A stretch of DNA of 64,000 nt from Apium graveolens (lineage: Eukaryota; Streptophyta; Magnoliopsida; Apiales; Apiaceae): positions 297,413,957-297,477,956 of the forward strand of contig NC_133650.1 in assembly GCF_009905375.1 (NCBI RefSeq), read 5' to 3'. The notes under the pieces were generated by a model. That model saw only the letters and a list, made by a program, of their open reading frames with translations, made no database searches and was not told where the DNA came from. Of this stretch, positions 47,133 to 57,731 are shown piece by piece (positions within the stretch are counted from its first letter, which is position 1; the number at the start of each line of letters is the position of its first letter). The position numbers and the translations under genes were made by a program.

Positions 47133-49469
47133 CTAATTATTAGTTTTAAGGACCCAGACTTGCTTGGATCCTTTGGTCTTATTAAGTTTGTTAACATTTG
47201 CAGCGGATTTAGCATCAGAGTTTATGTTAACATTTTTCTTGTCAGAACTTACATTATCAGACTTTGAATCAGAATTTATACTAGAAGGAACAATGGAAAC
47301 TTTCTTCAAAGAAGGTTTTATTTGATAATAATCATAGTACAAACTATGATATTCCTTACAAGTATAAATGGAATGCCATAAACTACCACAATGAAAATAA
47401 GGATTTTGTGGTTTGTATCTAACAGACTGACTCTTAACTCCTGATTTTGAAGGTAAGGAGTTAATATTCTTATTCTTCCTGCAAAAAGAAACCAGATGAT
47501 TAGAACTTCCACAGTTATGACATGTTTTCCTAGGAGCATCAGGAACAGGTTTGTAATCATTGCTTTTATTCACACCTTCTTTTCCATTCCTATTTTTCCT
47601 AGGTGATTTTACCTTGTTTGCATTCTTAACATCTTTCAGCTTATGCTTAAGCTGCTTCTTTGTCATTAAGCCTATGTTTACTTCAGCTGTCTTTTCCTGT
47701 TTTAGTTTGTCAGAAGTTAATTCCTCTTTAAGTTCTGATTTCTTATTTTCAGACTTTACAGTTACAAACTTAACAGGTTTTAACTTTGGCTTTTGCTTAA
47801 CAACAGGCTTAATTTCTTCAGTTCCTTTATCATTCTTATCCTCTCCATATCCTAAGCCCTCTTTCCAGTTTCCACTACTTAGCAGATTTTGAGTTGTTTT
47901 GCCAGAGTTAGTCCAAGTCCTGATAATCTCTCTTTCCTTTTCTAACTCAGTTTTTAGAGATTCATTCATTTTTAGCACTTCATCCCTAACATAAAAAGCA
48001 TCATCTCTATCCTTCTGAGTTTGATGGAACATGACTAACTCTTTTTCTAAGAAATCATTTCTTTTCTTAAAAGCAAGATTTTCAGAAGTTAATCTTTCAC
48101 ATGTTAAAGTTTGATCTCTATAACTAATAAACATGGTTTTAAGATATCTTCTCAACTCATTAATATCATCAGTATGAAAAGCATAAGTAGTCTGAGGTAC
48201 CTTTGTTTCAGCAGTTTCAGAACTGCTCTTAGCACTTTCTTTATCAGCATTTGCCATCAATGCATAGTTTTCCTCACTTTCAGAGTCTGAGGTGTCTGTC
48301 CAGCTTTTCTGCTTTGTGACAAGAGCCTTGCATTTGTCACCCTTTACCTTCTTGCAATCAGGAGATATGTGGCCTTTCTCACCACAGTTATAGCATTTAA
48401 CATTGGTATAATCTCCTATGTCATATTTTCCTCCTCTGCCTTCAGATCTTCTGTAATTCTTCTTATCAGAACTTATGCCTTTCCTGGAAAACTTCTTTCC
48501 CTTCCTGAACTTCCTGTATGCAATCTTTGTGATTCCTTTCACCATAAGAGCACATAGCTTCATCATCTCCTCATCAACATCAGTCTCAGGCAAGCTTTCA
48601 GAATCTGAGTCATCATCACTTTCAGAACTTGATGACTCAGTACCAGACTTTATGAAAAGAGCTTTACCCTTGTCTTTCCTTGAGGAAGCTATTTTGGGGG
48701 ATTCTTCTTCAGCCTTAAGAGCAACTGTCCTTGACTTTCCTCCTTTCCTCTTGCTTCTTTGTTCCATCTCAAGTTCATGAGTCTTGAGCATTCCATAGAT
48801 TTCGTCAAGAGTTGTTTCATCAAGATTGTAGTTGTCTCTTATTGTTGTTGCCTTCAAATCCCAGCATTCAGGAAGAGCTAACAGGAATTTAAGGTTTGAA
48901 TCTTCAAGATCATACTCTTTATCAACCAATGACAAATCATTCAAAAGTTTGACAAATCTATCATATAGATCATTCAATGACTTATTAGTCTTTGAGTCAA
49001 AGTGTTCATACTCTTGAGTGAGTATTGTCTTCCTGTTCTTCTTAATTGTGTCAGTTCCCTGACATCTTGTTTCCAGAGCATCCCATATCTCCTTAGCAGT
49101 CTTGCAGTTGATTACCCTGTTTGACATTACATTATCAATGGCACTATGCAGTAAGTGTCGTACCTTAGCATCCTTAGCAATTGATGCTATATCTTCAGCA
49201 GTATAATCACTCTTTTCCTTTGGTACAGTCTTTGCTGCTTCATCTGCAACTGCAACAGCAAGCTTGGTTGGTTTGTGAGGCCCTTCCTTGATTCTATCAA
49301 GGTATTCTGGATATGTTGCTTCCAGGAACATGGTCATTCTCACCTTCCATATGGGATATTCAGATGGTCTCAGTATGGGAACTCTGATGGTCTCATACCG
49401 ACTCTGAATTTGTGTCTTTGGTGGTTCCTCAGTTTTGGTAGGCTTAGTTGGAGTTTCTGTGTCAGACAT
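47133..49469 (-). CDS. gag: Element E gag, 778 aa, intact
   Basis: Start ATG 49469 (MSDTETPTKPTKTEEPPK). UBN2-like Gag lies in the first 240 residues (WKVRMTMFLEA, WDALETRCQGTDTIKKNRK). An acidic Ser stretch is followed by the knuckle CYNCGEKGHISPDC, then a helical region (LTSENLAFKKRNDFLEKELV). Two more CCHC-type sites lie near the C-terminus: CHNCGSSNHLVSFC is intact and YFHCGSLWHSIYTC has lost its first Cys. Three knuckles are unusual for a copia Gag. The frame ends TAG 47133-47135; pol is in the same frame beyond a second stop. It binds RNA and assembles particles. Confidence 0.93.
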   Translation of the reverse strand: MSDTETPTKPTKTEEPPKTQIQSRYETIRVPILRPSEYPIWKVRMTMFLEATYPEYLDRIKEGPHKPTKLAVAVADEAAKTVPKEKSDYTAEDIASIAKDAKVRHLLHSAIDNVMSNRVINCKTAKEIWDALETRCQGTDTIKKNRKTILTQEYEHFDSKTNKSLNDLYDRFVKLLNDLSLVDKEYDLEDSNLKFLLALPECWDLKATTIRDNYNLDETTLDEIYGMLKTHELEMEQRSKRKGGKSRTVALKAEEESPKIASSRKDKGKALFIKSGTESSSSESDDDSDSESLPETDVDEEMMKLCALMVKGITKIAYRKFRKGKKFSRKGISSDKKNYRRSEGRGGKYDIGDYTNVKCYNCGEKGHISPDCKKVKGDKCKALVTKQKSWTDTSDSESEENYALMANADKESAKSSSETAETKVPQTTYAFHTDDINELRRYLKTMFISYRDQTLTCERLTSENLAFKKRNDFLEKELVMFHQTQKDRDDAFYVRDEVLKMNESLKTELEKEREIIRTWTNSGKTTQNLLSSGNWKEGLGYGEDKNDKGTEEIKPVVKQKPKLKPVKFVTVKSENKKSELKEELTSDKLKQEKTAEVNIGLMTKKQLKHKLKDVKNANKVKSPRKNRNGKEGVNKSNDYKPVPDAPRKTCHNCGSSNHLVSFCRKNKNINSLPSKSGVKSQSVRYKPQNPYFHCGSLWHSIYTCKEYHSLYYDYYQIKPSLKKVSIVPSSINSDSKSDNVSSDKKNVNINSDAKSAANVNKLNKTKGSKQVWVLKTNN

Positions 49470-49511
49470 GATTGTGTTTGGATCTTTAACTGTATGTGTG
49501 TTAACAGATAG

Positions 49512-49523
49512 GCTCTGATACCA
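49512..49523 (-). other. Element E primer-binding site
   Basis: TGGTATCAGAGC on the minus strand, two bases from the 5' LTR. Confidence 0.9.
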
Positions 49524-49525
49524 CT

Positions 49526-50136
49526 TGTTAGGTCACACACACTGTAGAGGGGGTGAATACAGTGTATAATACAATCAAATCGAACTTTAATATCTTAAGT
49601 AACAGAAAACAAACTTTATTGAAACAATAAACTCTGTTACAGTATGGAACTGTTACCTCTCAGTGATGAACAAATATCACGAGAGCTGCTAGGGTTACAA
49701 TGAATAATCTTCTCGAATATGATAACACTTATAGTGTAAACCCTATGTCTGTGTTTATATACTACACAGTTACAAGATAATCGCTAATTGATATGGAATA
49801 TAATTCTGCTTCCTAAAATATATCAATCAGATATCTTTTCTTCCAAGTATTCCATTCTTCACGGAACTCCTTCTTCATGCATATCTCTTCTTATGTTTAT
49901 CTTGATCTTCTTTCCTTTAATCAGATACTGTCCTTATCTGATCGTCCTTCAACACTTAAGTTCTGATATCTAACTTCTGATGATTATCTCCTGATAATAT
50001 AAGTACTGATATCCTTAAGTCCTGACTTCCGGTATAAGTACTGATCAACGGTTAAGTACTGATTTGTCCTGTTAAGTAAGATCTGAAATCTAAACATAAA
50101 TTATATTAGCCATGACATTATCAAATATATCTAACA
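49526..50136 (-). repeat. Element E 5' LTR (611 bp)
   Basis: The minus-strand TATA box is at plus 49754-49761. About 9 differences from 36873-37483. It is followed by TSD TCTTG. Confidence 0.95.
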
Positions 50137-50141
50137 TCTTG

Positions 50142-50710
50142 CTAGTTCATTCTGATTGTCTTGCTAGCTCTAAAGATAGTTCTACCGATTGTCTTGCTGA
50201 GCCAAGGGATTGTCATTGCAGTTCATTTCCATTCAGCTGTTTTGATAAAAGAAGCAGAAGACATTCATTCTGACTATCATCCAAAAAAAACCAAGTCAAG
50301 AACATAGCAGAAATAAAAGCAAAACATTTCATTTTTTTCATCTGCTTTATTCAAGATCAAAATTCTAGATTGTAAAGTTAAATCCAAACCACTAGAATTA
50401 TTTATCTTGTTCTTGTGTAACAATCTAGCGGATCAAAATCCCTAGAACTTAATCTCAAATCGCATTTAGCATTTGATCTTCTTATTGCAAAAATAGAAAA
50501 AGTTCATGTCAAATTTATTCTAGATTTGTAATAATTGATTTGAGATTAATCCCTTGTAACAGATACCGTTGTTGTAACACCTTTCAAGTATAATAAAAGT
50601 TTTATTCAACTTGAATTTTGTTTCACCTTTTTATTTCGCATTTTATTCGATTAAATGGTATAGTTTATATTCAACCCCCCCCCCTTCTACAAACATATTG
50701 GGACCTAACA
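50142..50710 (+). repeat. Element F LTR, right part (569 bp)
   Basis: It continues from 36872 once E and one TSD copy are removed. It has GATTGTCTTGC words near 50155-50220 and a long C tract at 50676-50687, and ends GGGACCTAACA before the PBS. The joined LTR is about 1,249 bp, shorter than that of D. Confidence 0.93.
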
Positions 50711-50712
50711 AT

Positions 50713-50724
50713 TGGTATCAGAGC
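50713..50724 (+). other. Element F primer-binding site
   Basis: TGGTATCAGAGC, matching initiator Met-tRNA, two bases after the LTR end. Confidence 0.9.
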
Positions 50725-50806
50725 CTTCTGATTAACGAACAAATCAAGATCCTAGACTTTTGTGTTTCTTGCACTCCTTGAATTTTTATTTATTCAAAAA
50801 TTTATA

Positions 50807-53063
50807 ATGACTTCCCAAAAAGTTGGAACCGTTAAAATTCCACTATTTGATAAAGAAAATTATATCATGTGGAAGAAGAAGATGCTATTGTTTTTACAAG
50901 TTGCTAATCCCAAATATCTGGAAGTGTTAAAGAAGGGTTCAAAAATTCCAATGGTTATTGAACCAGAGGTAATAAAAATGATGTGGTGATCACCAAAGCT
51001 AGAACTTATGTAAAGAATCCTGAGGATTTTTCTCCTGCTGAAAAAGAAGAAGCCTCCCTGGATGCTAGCCTTCAATTAATTTTAGTAGATTCCCTTGATC
51101 CCTTGATGAATAGACATGTGATGAATTGTAAAGATTCCAAACATATCTGGGAAACTATTGAGGTTATTAATGAAGGCACAGAGGAAGTTAGGGAGAACAA
51201 GTTAGAAATCCTAACCTCTGAGTATGAATACTTTAAATCCAATCCAGGAGAAGGAATCACTGAAGTGTTTGAGATGTACAATGCATTGATCACCAACCTG
51301 AACATTAATGGTAAATACTATTCCATCAGGGAGGTCAACAAAAAGTTCCTTTTAACACTGCCAACTCATCTCGAACATAGAATCACTGTCATAAGAGAAG
51401 CAAGAGATCTGAGTGAGATTTCTTTGGAAAGGCTCTATGGTGTGTTAAAGACTTATGAGTTGGAGCAGATTCAACAGAAGGAAGTTTACGGGAAAGGAAG
51501 AGTGGTCAGCACGTCTACTGCTCTAGTAGCTGAAGATCAACAACATCAACAATCTCAACAGTCAGAAAGAATGGTACAGTCTTCCAAGGTTGAAGAAAAT
51601 GTGATAGTAGCAGAATTTGATCCTCCTACTACAAATGAATCAGGAGATGATTTTTATTCCTTGGAAGAACTGGAGCAATTGGAGGATGAGTCAATGGCCC
51701 TGATTGTCAAGAGATTCTCAAATGTCAGATTTAAAAGGAATCCCAAGTTCAAGTACAAGTCCAACTACAACAGATTCCAGAAAGGTGGATCTTCATCCTC
51801 TAACACCAGCAGTGGTGGGTACAAAACAGGGATGGTTGATCGAAGCACCATTAGATGCTTCAACTGTAATGAGTTGGGACACTTTGCCACAGAATGCAGG
51901 AAGCCAAAAAAATTTAGGAAGAACTCTTATGATTCTAATCAGAAGAGTAAATCTGAAAGGGCTTACCTGGCAAAGGGAAGAAGCTGGGATGATACTGACA
52001 GTGAAGATGAAGAAGTTAGGAATCTTGCTCTCATGCTAATGATGCAAATACCTCATCGTCAAGAAAAGAGGTAAAATTTACTGATGCTGAATTAGTTTAT
52101 CATCTAGGAGGTTCCTTAGATTGTGCTCGTCGTGATAATGAATTGTTAAATCAACAAATCAAAGACCTTGAGAAAGAGGTCAATGAATTAAGACTTGTGC
52201 ACATTAATCAAGATAAATTAAAAGAACAAGTATCTTTTCTAGAGAATAGAGTTGACTGTTATAGATAACTTGAAACTATTCTCAAAGACAAGATCACCGG
52301 TCTTGAGGCTAAGGTTAAAGCTTACTTTAATTCTTGTTCGAAGTCCAAAGAGTTTTACAATAAGCAAGCTGTTAATCAAACATCTGGAATAGGTTATGAT
52401 TACAATGCTGCTATTGGAAAATTAGGCATAAACTCCCCTCCTCATGTCTGTGCTAAAGGCAGGGAAGTACCACATGTGCTTAAGGGTGTTGATGAACCCC
52501 TCTATAAAGAATCAATTGATGAACCATTTGATGAGACCTCATTTATTATTCAAGAAGAAATCCGTGCTGAAGATAATGCTAATGAGAAAGCTGTCTCCAA
52601 GTCAAGTGTGTCAAAAGTTCCAGTCAAGGTTGTGAAAGCAACTGAGACTAACTCAGACACGCATGAGTTGGATAACACAAATTCCATGTCTACCATGCAT
52701 AAGTTGCCTATTGTTAATCCCTCTCATAAAGCATGTGGTGTTCCTGATTGTATGTCTTGTGCTTTTAATCTGATGTATGCTTATTTTAATGGTAAGCATG
52801 TTTCTAATGATAAGACTACTCCTCGTCAGCATGTGAATAATAGAAAGCATGATAGGTCTAAGACTGCTAGTCCTCCTAAAGCTAGAAAGGAGACATTTGT
52901 GCCTAAGCCTAAACAGAAATTTGTCAAGGCTGTTCACAAGGTCAAATGTCCAGTCATTGAGAAAGTTGAGAATATTAAAATTAAGAATGTTGTTTTGCCT
53001 GATAAAGGCCAATTTTACAAATATGCCGGACCCAGCCAAGCTTGGGTTCCGAAGAAGATCTAA
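50807..53063 (+). pseudogene. gag: Element F gag, frameshifts and a stop
   Basis: It begins [19 protein letters not shown] and is closely related to D gag. One base is missing near 50975. A second lesion lies near 52035 (bases missing against D after LALM). A CAA to TAA stop is at about 52266-52268. The knuckle [14 protein letters not shown] is intact. The C-terminal part (52476-53063) is open and ends [10 protein letters not shown]. It is not functional as one protein. Confidence 0.92.
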
Positions 53064-53079
53064 TCCATTTGTATTGCAG

Positions 53080-56000
53080 GGCATTAAACAGGTACAACTG
53101 GTAGTGTGGATTCTTGACAGCGGATCGTCAAGACATATGACCGGAGATAGAGCCCTGCTATCAAATGTGGTTGAGAAAGCTGGCCCAGTGGTTACCTTTG
53201 GAGATAACAGCAAAGGTTTAACGGAGGGATATGGCTGTTTGCTAGCTGGAAATGTTATCATTGAAAATGTGTATGTTGTTCAAGGACTTAAACACAATCT
53301 GCTTAGCATTAGTCAGTTCTGTGACAACGGCTACAATGTTTTATTCGATAAGCTGAAGTGTCAGATTCTGCACAAGAAAAGTGAAAAACCCTCCTTGATG
53401 GGAATCCGGAAAGGAAATCTGTTCGTAGCTGACATGAACTCTAGAAGCAATCCTGAAGTCAATTGTTTCTATGCAAAGGCATCGTCAGATGAGAGTTGGC
53501 TATGGCACAAGAGACTTTCTCATCTCAATTTCAAAACAATGAATTCTCTTGTCAAAAGAGAATTGGTCAGAGGTCTGCCTCAGCTGGAATTCTCCCCAGA
53601 AGGACTATGTGAGGCTTGCCAGAAAGGAAAGTCAAAGAAAGCAAGTCACAGAGGCACTGACACATCTTCCATAACTGGTGTTCTGCAATTATTGCACATG
53701 GATTTATTTGGACCAGTTAATGTCCTTTTGATGTCAAAGAAGGGTTACTGTCTTGTGATAGTTGATGATTATTCGAAGTATACGTGGGTTTTATTTCTTC
53801 ACTCTAAGGATGAAACACCACAAGTTGTGATTGATCATATCAAGATGATTGAGTTAGATTCTAATGTCCCTGTTAGAGCAATAAGGTCAGATAATGGAAC
53901 AGAATTCAAGAATTCACTTCTCAATGGATTCTGTACAGACAAAGGGATTACCAGACAATTTTCAGCTCCTAGAACCCCTCAGCAAAATGGAGTGGTAGAA
54001 AGGAAGAATCGTACATTGATTGAAGCTGCAAGAACGATGTTAAGTGAATCAGGTCTTCCAATGTACTTTTGGGCTGAAGCTATCAATACTGCATGTTATA
54101 CTCAGAATCGAACTCTAATCAACAAAGACTTCATAAAAACTCCTTATGAGATTTTCAATGAACAGAAACCTTCTATCAAATACTTTCATGTATTTGGTGC
54201 CAGATGCTTCGTGCTCAAGGATGGAGATGATCGTCGTGGTAAATTCGAGGCAAAGGCATATGAGGGTATTTTTGTTGGATATGGAAGAAGATCATACAGA
54301 GTGTATATCATTGATTAACACAAAGTAACTGAAAGTGTCAATCTTACATTTGATGACACTAAACTCCCTAGTATCCAAACTGAAGATCCTTCTGAGAAAC
54401 TGAAGTTTGATGATATGTCAGATTCAGAATCAGAACATGGTCAAGAACCTGAGGTTGTTGCTGGTGAAGAACCTGTTAATCATGATGATACTCAAGGTAA
54501 TGGTGATGGAAACTTTGGCAACAATGGAGATACCACTGCTACTGACGGAGAATCTTCAAGTCAACATGGCAACAACTCAGGGGGAGATGCTGAAGGATCA
54601 TCTAGTAGGACACAACATCCCAATGAATTTCAAGGTGAATCATCAAGATCCAATCTTCCAAGACAGACTGTCTGGAATAAAGCTCATCCTTTTGAGTTGA
54701 TTATTGGTGATCCAGATGTTGGAGTCAGAACTAGAGGTGCTACTCAAAATGAGTGTTTGTTCTCAGGATTTCTTTCTGAGATGGAACCTAAGAAGATTGA
54801 GGAAGCACTGACTGATCCAGATTGGGTGATTGCTATGCAAGATGAACTCAATCAGTTTGAAAGTCAACAAGTCTGGAAACTGGTACCTAGACCTACACAC
54901 AAGAGAGCTGTTGGTACTCGGTGGGTATTCAGGAATAAACTAGATGAAGATGGTGTGGTTATAAGAAACAAAGCAAGACTGGTAGCTAAAGGGTATTCAC
55001 AAGCTGAAGGCATTGATTATGATGAAACCTATGCTCCAGTGGCTAGACTAGAGGCCATCAGGATATTTTTGGCATTTGCAGCATTCTCTAACTTTAAAGT
55101 TTATCAAATGGATGTCAAGAGTGCCTTTCTGAATGGAAAGCTGGATGAAGAGGTATATGTAGAGCAACATCCTGGTTTTGAAGATCCAGATCATTTGGAT
55201 TTTGTCTACTTTCTTTTCAAGGCTATCTATGGACTCAAACAGTCTCCGAGAAAATGGTATGACACTCTCTCTGAATTTCTTATTGAAAATAGCTTTATTA
55301 GAGGTGTCATAGACAAAACTCTCTTTTCTAAAAAGCATAAGAATGATACAATATTAGTCCAAGTCTATGTGGATGATATAATATTTGGGTCTACTAATGA
55401 TAATCTCTGTAAGAGATTTGCTAAGTTAATGCACAGCAAATTTGAAATGAGCATGATGGGAGAGCTGAAGTTCTTTCTTGGATTACAAGTAAATCAAAGG
55501 TTAGATGGAACTTTTATTTGTCAATCCAAGTATCTCAAGGAACTCCTCAAAAAGTACAATCTAGAGGATTCTGCATCAGCAAGGACTCCGTCAACTACAG
55601 CTGTCAAGCTTGGACCATGTGAAAACTCCATTAAGGTAGATGTCACAAGCTACAGAGGTATGATTGGCTCATTACTCTATCTTACTGCAAGTAGACCAGA
55701 TATTATGTATACTACATGCTTATGTGCAAGGTTCCAAGCGGATCCTAGAGATATTCATCTCGTTGCTGTTAAAAGAATCTTAAGATATCTTAAGGGAACA
55801 CCAAATATAGGTATTTGGTACCCTAAAGAATCTGGTTTTAACCTTGTTGGATATACAGATTCAGATTACGCAGGAAGTGTTGTTGATAGGAAAAGCACCT
55901 CAGGGAGTTGTCAATTCCTAGGTAGCAGGCTAGTCTCATGGTACAGCAAGAAACAGCAAACAGTTTCCAACTCAACGGCCGAGGCTGAATATATTGCTGC

Positions 56001-56316
56001 TGGAAGCTGTTGTGCTCAGATCTTGTGGATTAGGAACCAGCTACGAGACTATGGCTCTGTATTGAACAAAATTCCTATTTTATGTGACAATACAAGTGCA
56101 ATAGCCATCACCAACATCCCTGTGCAGCACTCGAGGACAAAGCACATCGACATCAGGTATCATTTTATTAGAGAGCACGTCATGAATGGTACTGTTGAAC
56201 TATTTTTTGTTCCAACAGAAGAACAAATAGCAGATATTTTCAATAAACCTCTTGATGAATCCATATTTACCAAATTAGTTGGTAAATTGGGTATGTTGAA
56301 TAGCTTTAGTGATTAA
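53080..56316 (+). pseudogene. pol: Element F pol, one nonsense codon
   Basis: It opens at a TGCAG/GG site (AG 53078-53079), overlapping the end of gag in another frame. Protease [13 protein letters not shown], integrase HHCC ([21 protein letters not shown]), DDE ([26 protein letters not shown]), RT ([21 protein letters not shown]) and RNase H ([12 protein letters not shown]) are complete. The only break I found is CAA to TAA at 54316-54318, after the integrase core. Minor changes include DIFNKPL for DIFTKPL near the end. Confidence 0.93.
54579..54588 (+). other. PPT-like purine tract inside F pol
   Basis: AGGGGGAGAT in the IN-RT linker, equal to the core of the PPT at 36183-36192. Same place as D 20505-20514. 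Confidence 0.5.
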
Positions 56317-57581
56317 ACTTGTGAATATCTGAAATCTGTTCTTGAGTGAATTTACAAATGAATTTTTCATAAATGAAAAATTCATTTGCAAATTTATTCT
56401 ATCATTTTCCAATATTTCTTGCTTATTTCTATGTAATTTTTATTATCTCATCTGTTTTATTTACTCTACTTGTTAATTTTAAATATCTCAGAATATTTTA
56501 TTTTCACTAAAAATATTTTTCTATGAATTTTACTTCAACAGAAATCTATTTTTGGAATGAAAATAATTAATTCTGAAATATTGTCTTTGTTTTTGTAAAT
56601 ATTTTCTGAATTTTTACTATTAATATAAGACTTTATTTCAGTTTTCCATATTTGTTAATATTTTCTGTAAATATTTAATTGTCTCTCTACTGAAATGACA
56701 ATCGGCAAGACAATTGAAATTGTCTTGCCGAAAATCATTTCAGTACATATAAATATATATATATATATTTATGTGTGTTTATTTTGATTTTAATGCTGCT
56801 ATGACAATCGGCAAGACAATTGAAATTGTCTTGCAGAAAGTCATTTCAGTCTAATTGTGTTTTATTTTGTTAATCAGTATAGTTTTATACTGGCAAGACA
56901 ATCGATATGACTATCAATTGTCTTGCCAGTTATAAACCTTATATATAAATATTTTCCTTTTATTTTATACTGGTATGACAATCGGTATGACTATCAGATT
57001 GTCATACCAGTTATATATATTTAGTATTTATTATTTTTATTACCTTATTTCTTCTATTTTCTAATTTGATTTTGCCTGGTATGACAATCGGTATGACAAT
57101 CCCGGATTGTCATACCAGTTATACTACTTAGTCAATGTTTTTTTTGTTTTGTTTTGTTAGTTTACATCTCTCTCTCTCTTTTATTTTAAAACATCCATCT
57201 GTCTCTCTTCGACTGTCTCTCTCTCTCTCTTCGATTCAACCACAGTCACCATTGTTTCTTGCTCGAGTTTTTACTCAGCACACTCTTCTGATATATACAT
57301 ACACTTGTATACATACAGGAGTGAAGTGCTGCCCAATTTTTTTTATTTCAGTTATTTCTATCAATCATTTTTTTGCCCCCAAAACAATCTGATTGTTTTT
57401 GTGTCTTGTGTTTTTGGTATTTCAATTTGGTTTTGTGTCTTGTGAGTTTTTCAGATCTGTTATTGCGAATTAAGAATTTTATATAATTGATTTAATTTGA
57501 ATTATTAAATTTTTTTATTTATTCGAATTTTCTTAATATTATTCTTAAAATTCTGAAAGTGTGTGTTTTATTATATTTTTA
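56317..57581 (+). promoter_or_regulatory. Element F pol-ORF3 spacer
   Basis: No gene. A short inverted repeat (AATGAATTTTTCATTTAT type) lies at about 56355-56395 and also occurs in D near 18705-18745. Five palindromic units follow (56694-57118), then CT repeats at 57165-57235 and an AT-rich leader to ATG 57582. The TATA of D is degenerate here (TTATACTACTT near 57119). Confidence 0.5.
56694..57118 (+). repeat. Five palindromic units upstream of F ORF3
   Basis: Units at 56694-56739, 56801-56844, 56890-56929, 56970-57010 and 57076-57118, in the same order and spacing class as in D (18387 to 17975). The outer arms pair (CTGGTATGACAATC with GATTGTCATACCAG in unit 5). Unit 3 has CAAGAC/GTCTTG in both arms. 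Confidence 0.85.
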
Positions 57582-57731
57582 ATGGCTCTCAATTTCCAAA
57601 TTGTCGTGCATAATCAGGTTGGTTATAATAATCCAGATAAATGTGATGTAGAAAAATTTAAGCCGTGGATTAGATTTTTAAATGACCATTCGATTGTTAG
57701 CTCTGCTATTAAATCAAATGTGATTTTAAAT
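57582..57731 (+). pseudogene. Element F ORF3, first 50 codons, cut by G
   Basis: MALNFQIVVHNQVGYNNPDK and the following residues match the D ORF3 N-terminus, up to SAIKSNVILN. The LTR of G begins at 57732 and gives an immediate TGT-TAG. This confirms the ORF3 start codon as conserved. The last five bases, TAAAT, are the likely TSD of G, but its partner is outside the window. Confidence 0.9.

Larger units (their letters stand above)
36873..50136 (-). mobile_element. Element E: family II Ty1/copia, nearly complete
   Basis: 13,264 bp with perfect TSD TCTTG (36868-36872, 50137-50141) and equal 611-bp LTRs. Minus-strand order: 5' LTR, PBS, intact gag, broken pol, non-coding region, intact 89-codon ORF, ORF3 with one stop and one frameshift, PPT, 3' LTR. 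The LTRs differ at about 9 sites. It gives the best view of the family II layout because it has no nested insert. Confidence 0.96.
36193..57731 (+). mobile_element. Element F: family III Ty1/copia, LTR split by E, ORF3 cut by G
   Basis: Forward orientation: LTR 36193-36872 plus 50142-50710 (E lies between), PBS, gag, pol, palindrome spacer and the first 50 codons of ORF3. G then interrupts it, so the rest and the 3' LTR would lie beyond the window. Gag is broken and pol has one nonsense codon. The same LTR is preceded by a complete 3' end of another family III copy (33973-36192), so two elements share one LTR, as left by LTR-LTR recombination. Confidence 0.92.

Noticed and set aside
56755..56772. 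AT dinucleotide runs (also 18320-18335) as functional sites
   Set aside because: Simple microsatellites in AT-rich spacer; no further support.
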